Of a stretch of DNA of 61,692 nt, positions 26,702 through 33,017 are shown piece after piece. The first letter of the stretch is position 1. Each line of letters begins with the position of its first letter. Where the stretch lies: the NCBI GenBank assembly GCA_023439505.1, contig JAEXNR010000041.1, positions 1 to 61,692 of the forward strand, read 5' to 3'. Under the pieces are notes generated by a model. That model saw only the letters and a program-made list of their open reading frames with translations, ran no database searches and was not told the DNA's origin. Both the position numbers and the translations under genes were made by a program. Origin of the DNA: Bacillota bacterium. GTDB taxonomy: Bacteria > Bacillota > Clostridia > Lachnospirales > Lachnospiraceae.

Positions 26702-28297
26702 TCAAGAATTTAAGATTTTCTTGTCCAGAAGATTCAATTTGCCTGCAGTAAGCGTAACCAACATACTCTGCGTGTGAGAGTTGACCGCTGTGAGAAGAAA
26801 ATCCAGTATCGGCTCTGCTGCCAGTACCATCACCAAGCCTTCCGCCGGGATACCAAGTTGTAAAAAAAGCGCTGAATAAGCCATTTTAGTTCCTCCGGCA
26901 ACCGGGGGCGTTGCGATCGTCAAGATCCCTGATACCAGAACACATAACACGAGCCAAAGCGGTGTGATTGCTATGCCATACGCGTCGGCGACGCAAAGTG
27001 CTGATACACCATAGAAGATACAGCCGGTTGGTTTAAAGAGCGTCTGTGCCAGGGAAACGCTAAACCTGGCAACCTGGCCAGACACGCCCAAACGTTTCTC
27101 ACAAAGTTCTAACCTCAAAGGAAAACTTGCTGCGGAGGATGCTGTAGTGAATGCGACCAAAAAAACAGGAAGGGTTTTTTTCAGTAATGTACCCATGGAT
27201 ACACGACAGCGCAGACTAACGGCAACGGTAAGCACAAAAGCCAATACCAGGCATAAACCTGCTGAAAGTAATACAATTTCAGCCGCCCCGCCCAACTTAG
27301 AGGTATCCGATGTAACGATGATCCCGTAAAGGGTCAGAAACACAAACAGCGGAATGAGTCGATTAATGCCGCTCATCAAAATTGACACCATTTCATCCGC
27401 CTGCAAAACAATAGCCGACAATCCCTCCGCCCGCTCATCCATTAGCAAAAGCGTAACACCCATGCATAAACCCAGCAATATAAGTTGAAGGGCATTCCCG
27501 TCCAAAAACGGCGAAAACAGATTGTCAGGAATCATTTGCAGTATCAAGTTAAAAACAGCACCAAATCCGCCGGTCTCATTGGTACCTTTGCTATAAATCG
27601 GAAAGAACCAGCCTAGAGCAACAATCGTCAAAGCCGAAATTACAAATGTCATTCCCAGAAATCGTAATACAAATTTCTTTCCAATCCGTCCCAGCATGGC
27701 TACATTACCAATACCTAAAATACCTGTGCAGATAGATAAAAAAATCATAGGCATGGCCACACCTTTAAGTAATCCCAAAAGTACACTCAGCACTGGCATA
27801 GTGAGCTGTTGTGTCAAAAACTTTTGTGTGTTCAATGACAATCCCGAGGTCAGAAATCCAAAGACCACCGCCAGAGCGGCTGCCAGAATGACCCACCATA
27901 GTTGATTGATCTTTTTCCCATTGATAGGAAAGTTGATTTGATTGGTTCCTTTTTCATACCGGTATATGGGCGACAGACCCAGACCCTCAAGAATAACGTT
28001 TCCTGCTGCATCCAATTCACTCTGGGCAATCTCGTTACTGGGATTTACACTTGTACCCGTGTTGAACAACCGAAGACTGCGTTTCCCGGGACGAACACAA
28101 AATTGAATCATGCATATAAGTTCGTTACCCGGTGTATTCCGCCAGATATTTAAAATATCCTCCGCGGCAAGACGGATGCGCAGAATCTCACGACGTTCTG
28201 CCGTGTCCTCCAGCAGTGTGCTTATATGCTCGCTGGCGGCGTCGATTCCTTCACTTGTCAAGGGAAAACTTATTTTTCTTGTATCTATTTTTTTCAA
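26702..28297 (-). CDS. dicarboxylate/amino acid:cation symporter (SDF family) with N-terminal RsbW-like domain
   Basis: A 531-residue protein. Residues 1-130 are an RsbW-like GHKL fold: the helix LRIRLAAEDILNIW keeps E-x3-N of the N-box, LFNTGTSVNP stands where the DxG box should be (D replaced by N), and LEGLGLSPIY keeps GLGL of the lid. Residues 131-531 are a sodium:dicarboxylate/glutamate symporter of the GltP/DctA/SstT family, with the hairpin serine stretch TASSAASFPL and ATPPVAGGTKMAY near the C-terminus. The start codon is TTG, six bases after the kinase stop, with AAAGGA upstream. It likely imports glutamate, aspartate or a C4-dicarboxylate. Confidence 0.85.
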   Translation of the reverse strand: MKKIDTRKISFPLTSEGIDAASEHISTLLEDTAERREILRIRLAAEDILNIWRNTPGNELICMIQFCVRPGKRSLRLFNTGTSVNPSNEIAQSELDAAGNVILEGLGLSPIYRYEKGTNQINFPINGKKINQLWWVILAAALAVVFGFLTSGLSLNTQKFLTQQLTMPVLSVLLGLLKGVAMPMIFLSICTGILGIGNVAMLGRIGKKFVLRFLGMTFVISALTIVALGWFFPIYSKGTNETGGFGAVFNLILQMIPDNLFSPFLDGNALQLILLGLCMGVTLLLMDERAEGLSAIVLQADEMVSILMSGINRLIPLFVFLTLYGIIVTSDTSKLGGAAEIVLLSAGLCLVLAFVLTVAVSLRCRVSMGTLLKKTLPVFLVAFTTASSAASFPLRLELCEKRLGVSGQVARFSVSLAQTLFKPTGCIFYGVSALCVADAYGIAITPLWLVLCVLVSGILTIATPPVAGGTKMAYSALFLQLGIPAEGLVMVLAAEPILDFLLTAVNSHTQSMLVTLTAGKLNLLDKKILNS

Positions 28298-28302
28298 TGT
28301 TC

Positions 28303-29052
28303 TTATGTCCTTTCTGCAATTGTCAGTGCGACGGTTAGCCGGAATTTTTGATGTGTATGTTCAATCTCCACATTGCCTCCCGCGCTCTCAGCGGCTTTTC
28401 GTATACTGGGCAATCCATACCCGTGAAGTGCTCCTGATTTTGTGGTGTGATAATCCGGCTTCAAATGGCCGTCATAGCCGTTTTCCACCACCAGTAATAA
28501 CGTACCCTGCACCATGTATCCTTCTATTTTTATCTGTCTCAGTTCCTGGTCAGCTACCTCCATGGCCGCCTCATAAGCGTTTTGCAAGGCATTTCCCAAA
28601 ATGAGTCCCAACCGTGTTTTATCGGTAAGTGCATCTTCGTCATACCTGATATCTGAGACAAAGCGAATACCGCCGCATTTGCACAGTTGTATATATTTTC
28701 TGAGAAAGCCCTTGGTGAGCCGATTTTTTCCGTCCAACGGTATCTGCGGCAACTCACCGGATAGTTCCTTTATGTATGCCATCGCGCCATCCTGATCTTT
28801 TTCCTCCAACAAGGCCGCGAGTACAGCCAGATGGTGCTTTAAATCGTGACGCATTATTCGGACTTGCTCCATACTATCCAGGTCTGCCCGGTATTCCTGT
28901 TCCACTAGTTCAATTTGAGTCTTAATATTGTCCATGGAAAGACGCATCATTTCACTGTAGAGCTCCGGATTCAATTTAGTTGCTTGCTTTACAACGCGAG
29001 CAACTCCCCTCTTTCTTAGGAAACGGACACCATCTATTATTCCTGCAATCAT
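28303..29052 (-). CDS. soluble GHKL-family sensor histidine kinase
   Basis: A 249-residue kinase of the AgrC/LytS-like GHKL type but without membrane helices. The phosphoacceptor is H69 in IMRHDLKHHLAVL. The ATP-binding half contains LGNALQNAYEA (N-box) and HGYGLPSI (lid). AgrC-type kinases normally carry five to seven helices before this domain, so here the signal must come from inside the cell or from another protein. The gene overlaps the response regulator stop by ATGA and precedes the symporter. It most likely phosphorylates the LytTR regulator encoded just upstream. Confidence 0.88.
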   Translation of the reverse strand: MIAGIIDGVRFLRKRGVARVVKQATKLNPELYSEMMRLSMDNIKTQIELVEQEYRADLDSMEQVRIMRHDLKHHLAVLAALLEEKDQDGAMAYIKELSGELPQIPLDGKNRLTKGFLRKYIQLCKCGGIRFVSDIRYDEDALTDKTRLGLILGNALQNAYEAAMEVADQELRQIKIEGYMVQGTLLLVVENGYDGHLKPDYHTTKSGALHGYGLPSIRKAAESAGGNVEIEHTHQKFRLTVALTIAERT

Positions 29053-29765
29053 AGATGGCCTCCTGCCCCGACCACTGATCTCAGGTAATCATAATACTTC
29101 TTACGAAGTTCGGAAAAATCCCGTTTGCGGATCAGCACGGCTTGGTTAAGTATGGTAAGGAATGTCTCATTCTCCACACCACGAACGTGGCGAAGGTTGA
29201 CAAGGTAGCTCTGATGGCAGCGCAGAAAAGTGGAGCCCTCCATCTGCTGTTCCACAGTATCTAATTTCTCCCGCACACGTGAACTGGTTCCATTCGTAAA
29301 GTGAATCGTTATATTTTTAAGGTTGCTCTCGATATATACAATGTCTTCCTGTACAAAGAGACGTCCGCCTAAAAATATGCTGCGGGGTCGATAGTTTTGA
29401 ATAAAGCGCTCCATCAATGACTTTAGTTTCTCCTGCGAAACCGGCTTAAGTAAATAAGAAAACGCATCTACTTCATAGCTTTGCACAGCATAATCCGGTG
29501 ACGAGGTGAGAAAGACGATGGGTGCCGTTACCCCTTTGCTTCGTAAAATTTTGGCCACGTCAAAGCCGTTGGAATGTACCATGTAAATGTCGAGAAAAAA
29601 GAGTTCAATTTCGGAGAGGGATTCCGGTTCCAGGGAAAGCAGAGCCTTACCATCTTCCGTTGAAACGATTTTGGCGTCAAGGCCGTTCTGGGTGACAAAC
29701 GAACGCAACGATCGATTCAGTGATTTTCTGTCACCGATATTGTCGTCGCAGATAATAATATGCAT
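29049..29765 (-). CDS. LytTR family response regulator
   Basis: A 238-residue regulator. The receiver domain has acidic D7/D8, phosphoacceptor D59 (FFLDIYM), a TSS switch and K in LLKPV. A LytTR DNA-binding domain follows from about 135 (IVYIESNLKNITIHF, LRCHQSYLVNLRHV). LytTR regulators bind paired 9-bp direct repeats and often control peptide, bacteriocin or quorum genes. GGAGGAG eight bases before ATG 29765 fixes the start; the longer open frame upstream overlaps the small Cys-rich gene. It is the second gene of the island operon and the likely activator of that operon. Confidence 0.92.
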   Translation of the reverse strand: MHIIICDDNIGDRKSLNRSLRSFVTQNGLDAKIVSTEDGKALLSLEPESLSEIELFFLDIYMVHSNGFDVAKILRSKGVTAPIVFLTSSPDYAVQSYEVDAFSYLLKPVSQEKLKSLMERFIQNYRPRSIFLGGRLFVQEDIVYIESNLKNITIHFTNGTSSRVREKLDTVEQQMEGSTFLRCHQSYLVNLRHVRGVENETFLTILNQAVLIRKRDFSELRKKYYDYLRSVVGAGGHL

Positions 29766-29796
29766 CGGCAACTCCTCCTTCTTTTTGAGATGGTAT

Positions 29797-30000
29797 TCAT
29801 CTCTTGAATTTGCATAGACCTTTTTGGTTGATATCCGGGTTTTCTCGATTGAATTGACTGTATATGCAGTACCAGCATTGATGAATTTGAACGATACTGC
29901 CGTCCCGTGCCTTCCAAAAGGAGCAGCCATCCCGTGTGTCGATATGAATCGCTCTGAGCTTCTGCTCTACCTCGCTCGTTCGATCTGTTAATATGTTCAT
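29797..30000 (-). CDS. 67-residue Cys-rich protein, first gene of the island
   Basis: A small protein with an excellent binding site (GAGGAGG, then ATG). The second half reads DGCSFWKARDG, HQCWYCIYSQFNREN and GLCKFKR. It has four cysteines in the order C, CxxC, C, and it aligns with the first half of the 127-residue protein at 22598-22981 (GCC, ECWYCKYADFREN, GICRR). I recognise no named family. The spacing would suit a small zinc or Fe-S site, and a secreted or modified signal peptide is also conceivable. It lies 31 bases before the LytTR regulator, directly behind the putative promoter. Confidence 0.75.
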   Translation of the reverse strand: MNILTDRTSEVEQKLRAIHIDTRDGCSFWKARDGSIVQIHQCWYCIYSQFNRENPDINQKGLCKFKR

Positions 30001-30083
30001 ATGATAAGCCTCCTCATTTTTTTAGTGACCTCAAGCCAAATTACAATCATCCCAATGGCTCAATCTAATAGATAAAGGATAGC

Positions 30084-30106
30084 ATTATATAATCTGTCTT
30101 TAGACA
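30084..30106 (-). promoter_or_regulatory. putative island promoter with overlapping palindrome
   Basis: On the minus strand TATAAT (30084-30089) is preceded by the palindrome TGTCTTTAGACA (30095-30106) occupying the spacer. No good -35 hexamer lies 16-18 bases upstream. This suggests an activator-dependent or repressed promoter. The small Cys-rich gene starts about 80 bases downstream. Confidence 0.5.
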
Positions 30107-30158
30107 ATCTTGCATGAAAACGTCCTAATTTTTCGTAAAATGTCATATAGGCGCGAAA

Positions 30159-30195
30159 AAGCGTCTCTTGATCAAATTATGGCCAAGAGACGCTT
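30159..30195 (-). terminator. second hairpin terminator after tRNA-Arg
   Basis: Perfect 12-bp arms (30159-30170, 30184-30195) with a 13-base loop are followed on the minus strand by TTTTT. It lies upstream of the island promoter and insulates it from tRNA transcription. Confidence 0.75.
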
Positions 30196-30218
30196 CATAT
30201 TAAATTCTTCCATAAAAA

Positions 30219-30251
30219 AGAAGTATTGAAAACCATTGTTTCAATACTTCT
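30219..30251 (-). terminator. rho-independent terminator of tRNA-Arg
   Basis: Arms 30219-30231 and 30239-30251 are perfectly complementary (13 bp, 7-base loop). On the minus strand the stem ends in TTTTTT. It begins four bases after the tRNA 3' end. Confidence 0.85.
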
Positions 30252-30254
30252 AAA

Positions 30255-30328
<74 letters not shown>

Positions 30329-30532
30329 ATCTATGAAAAGTTTGCTGATAAGCAAACTTAACACTTATCTAATTGTTGATCAATCCGTTAATCTGCAATC
30401 CATCATTTTCTCACAGGTAATACTTCCTTTTATATGAATAAGCTACAAAACACCTGCACGAAATATTCTACTATCTCCCGCCGACTAAGTCAATATTATT
30501 CGCATATTTTTATATTATTTTACTACGCCTGA

Positions 30533-31450
30533 TTAATCATTCTTCTCCACAATGGAATCAGAGAATCCAATTCTTCCCTGCATCCATATATTGCCCTTAA
30601 ATCTTCTTCCCACCATCGGCTCACCCAATAAGTCCTGTTTATTAATACACAGGCGAAATGTGATATCGTTGCACAAAAGTGAAAGATCATAAATTTCTTC
30701 TTTTGTATGCGTATTTAAAATAAGATTACTCTCTATAATTGTTGCAATAATGCTATAATTATCTGACTCTGAACCAAAAGGAATAAAACAGGTATCTACA
30801 ATTGAGTAAATATCCTCCTTCTTCGCTCTTCTTGAAACCATAGCATAAGTATCTATATCATCAATTGTCAGGCTGTCAATTGCATCCTGATTCCCTTTCT
30901 TAGCCTCGGCAATCAGATTATTTCGATACTTTGTTTCCGCAGAAATATTTCTCACCTGTACCTCATCCTTTTCAATAGGAAGAAGCACTCGTCCTTCCAG
31001 GGAAAGCGCCGCAAGGCTCACAGAAAATGGTGTATTTAACGGCATATTCTGATTCTTTTTCTCCAAGTAGTCAATTACATTCTGCAAATAAAATATCAGG
31101 GAAACTCCAAGTCGATAATCATCACACATCCCTGTATATGCTTCGGTATCCACCCTCTTATTTATTCCCACTTCATCCCTGGTACTGACACTCTGCCCCT
31201 TTAAAAAAGGGAAGTAATGTTCCATATGAAAAACTTCATTATCATCAAATTCTCCACGTAGCGTTATTCCCATACCATCCGCATACTCAATACAAACTTC
31301 AGTCAAACTTGTGTTGTCTGTCATTTGAATACTTCGAATGGTTGTATAATGCTCCATGATATAATCCTTCAATTCATTTAAATCAGATCTGTTGCTGATA
31401 TTACTAAATCCTATCGCTCTCAAAAAGCTATGCATTGTTTCACCTGCCAT
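30533..31450 (-). CDS. DUF3881 family protein
   Basis: A 305-residue protein of the DUF3881 family, characteristic of Lachnospiraceae. The N-terminal MHSFLRAIGFSNI opening is the family's typical start, followed by MGITLRGEFDDNEVFHMEHYFPFLKG. No catalytic motif, membrane helix or signal peptide is visible, and its function is unknown. The ATG at 31450 has GGATAGGA upstream; a second ATG five codons on has AGGTG five bases before and may be the true start. It lies between tRNA-Arg and the HD-GYP gene, same strand. Confidence 0.8.
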   Translation of the reverse strand: MAGETMHSFLRAIGFSNISNRSDLNELKDYIMEHYTTIRSIQMTDNTSLTEVCIEYADGMGITLRGEFDDNEVFHMEHYFPFLKGQSVSTRDEVGINKRVDTEAYTGMCDDYRLGVSLIFYLQNVIDYLEKKNQNMPLNTPFSVSLAALSLEGRVLLPIEKDEVQVRNISAETKYRNNLIAEAKKGNQDAIDSLTIDDIDTYAMVSRRAKKEDIYSIVDTCFIPFGSESDNYSIIATIIESNLILNTHTKEEIYDLSLLCNDITFRLCINKQDLLGEPMVGRRFKGNIWMQGRIGFSDSIVEKND

Positions 31451-31664
31451 TCCTATCCTCTCCGGCTAATCTTTGGTTTTAACCCGGAGATTACTTATCA
31501 ATTTAATATATATTACGTATCTGCATATTGTTTCATGTAATAATTATTTATAACATATTTTAAACACGCTGACAAGTGCACATCTTCTGAAAGAAACGGC
31601 ATTTCGTTGGATTTACAGCTATAATCCACATGTTATACCAAAAACAGGTAAATAATCCACATGT

Positions 31665-32732
31665 TTACGCATCTGCAATGGTATCGGTTATAAATAAGGT
31701 TAATTCCTTCGTTAAATCTCGTTCAATCCATTCTGCGGGTTTATTTCCATCCGGATACTCAATAATTCTGATGACTGGCCTGGTAGGGCATTTGAGATTT
31801 TGCCGAAGTACAATCCCCTTTTCATTCATATTCGTGACTACCAGGGACCCCGTTGGATATGCCGCAACAGAATCCACAAAGACAGAGACAACTTTAAAGT
31901 CAAACAGAACACCGGCCTGACTCACAATATAATCAATGGCATCATGAACTTTCATCTTATTCGTCAGATTTCCATATACCTTACTATCGAATTCATCACT
32001 GACAGCGACGATCTTACTTCCAATCTTAATGCGTTCATCTTTAAGATGAAATGGATATCCGGAACCATCCAGCCTTTCATGATGACTAATCACGATATCC
32101 TTTGCTGTCGGAGAAAGCCAGGTCATTTTTTCTATTGCCGAGTAGCCATAGATAATGTGCTTCTTTATCATTTCCCTCTCTTTGTCTGTACAAGTTTCTA
32201 ATTTAAGATTACTGATATCGGTAGATATATAAGTATAACCGATATCATGTAAAAGACACCCAATGGCAATGTCTCGAATTTTATTTTTGGAAAGCTTTAG
32301 TTTCAGGGCTATAATAACAGAAAGTGCACAGACATTTAAGGAATGTGAGTAGGTACTTTCACTTTTATCACGAATGCTGGATAGATTAAAAATAACCTCG
32401 GGCTCAACCATAATATCCTGGATAATATCATCCGCAACTTTTTTGATTTCCTGTAATTCATTATCATTATGATAAGAATATTTCAATAAAATCTCTCTGA
32501 TTGCCTCCTGACATTGATCCTTGATCAGCAATTCAAGACTGTCGGTCAGATTTACGCCTTTCGCTATCTCATCCTCTACATAAATATATTCAACATGTAA
32601 TTCCTTCAATCTTTTTACATACTCTTTTTTAACAATAGATCCTGCAGCCATTAAAATGGAATCACTGCCAATGATGATATCTTTTGCTAATAATTCATCT
32701 CCCTTTACAGAATCCAATGAGATAATTCTCAT
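31665..32732 (-). CDS. HD-GYP domain c-di-GMP phosphodiesterase
   Basis: A 355-residue protein with a short N-terminal domain (residues 1-100, the unit often preceding HD-GYP in clostridia) and an HD-GYP domain. It has LLHDIGYTYI for the HD pair, HHERLDGSGYP for the HD-GYP signature, and IVAVSDEFDS downstream. Such enzymes hydrolyse c-di-GMP to pGpG or GMP. The diguanylate cyclase at 24010-24903 could be its counterpart. Its gene is divergent from adhE. An extra C-terminal segment (about 300-355) is of the YpcP/PilZ-less type and unassigned. Confidence 0.9.
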   Translation of the reverse strand: MRIISLDSVKGDELLAKDIIIGSDSILMAAGSIVKKEYVKRLKELHVEYIYVEDEIAKGVNLTDSLELLIKDQCQEAIREILLKYSYHNDNELQEIKKVADDIIQDIMVEPEVIFNLSSIRDKSESTYSHSLNVCALSVIIALKLKLSKNKIRDIAIGCLLHDIGYTYISTDISNLKLETCTDKEREMIKKHIIYGYSAIEKMTWLSPTAKDIVISHHERLDGSGYPFHLKDERIKIGSKIVAVSDEFDSKVYGNLTNKMKVHDAIDYIVSQAGVLFDFKVVSVFVDSVAAYPTGSLVVTNMNEKGIVLRQNLKCPTRPVIRIIEYPDGNKPAEWIERDLTKELTLFITDTIADA

Positions 32733-32914
32733 AAGTGCCTCCCCGGGTATTTCCCTCTCGTATATTCATGAAGTAAGATATTATATTACATTCGTGTATC
32801 ATTTACTAAACCACTTGCGTAATTTACCGTATGATTATTTTCTTTTATTTTATCATAACTTTTATAGTTTTGTATATATTATATAATTTTTAACATTTTT
32901 ATAGGTAAATTTTA

Positions 32915-32932
32915 TTGTTATTTTTTTAACAA
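32915..32932 (+). promoter_or_regulatory. Rex-like operator 1 upstream of adhE
   Basis: TTGTTATTTTTTTAACAA matches the Rex consensus TTGTTAAnnnnTTAACAA at all but one position. It ends five bases before the -35 hexamer. Rex represses fermentation genes when NADH is low. Confidence 0.7.
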
Positions 32933-32937
32933 TATCT

Positions 32938-32966
32938 TTGACAAAAATATTTTTTTCTGATATATT
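32938..32966 (+). promoter_or_regulatory. adhE promoter
   Basis: TTGACA (32938-32943), 17-base spacer and TATATT (32961-32966). It is a near-consensus sigma-A promoter located between the two Rex-like operators, about 50 bases before the start codon. Confidence 0.75.
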
Positions 32967-32981
32967 TAACTTATAAATCAT

Positions 32982-32999
32982 ATGTTAATATTTTAACAA
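32982..32999 (+). promoter_or_regulatory. Rex-like operator 2 upstream of adhE
   Basis: ATGTTAATATTTTAACAA differs from the Rex consensus only at the first base. It lies just after the expected transcription start and before the AAGGAGG binding site, a position that would block elongation. Confidence 0.7.
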
Positions 33000-33017
33000 T
33001 AATAAGGAGGCTTTTAT

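Noticed and set aside
29717..29917. Alternative minus-strand frame overlapping the small Cys-rich gene and the LytTR gene start
   Set aside because: The frame with GAGGAGG and the conserved CWYC pattern explains the region better.
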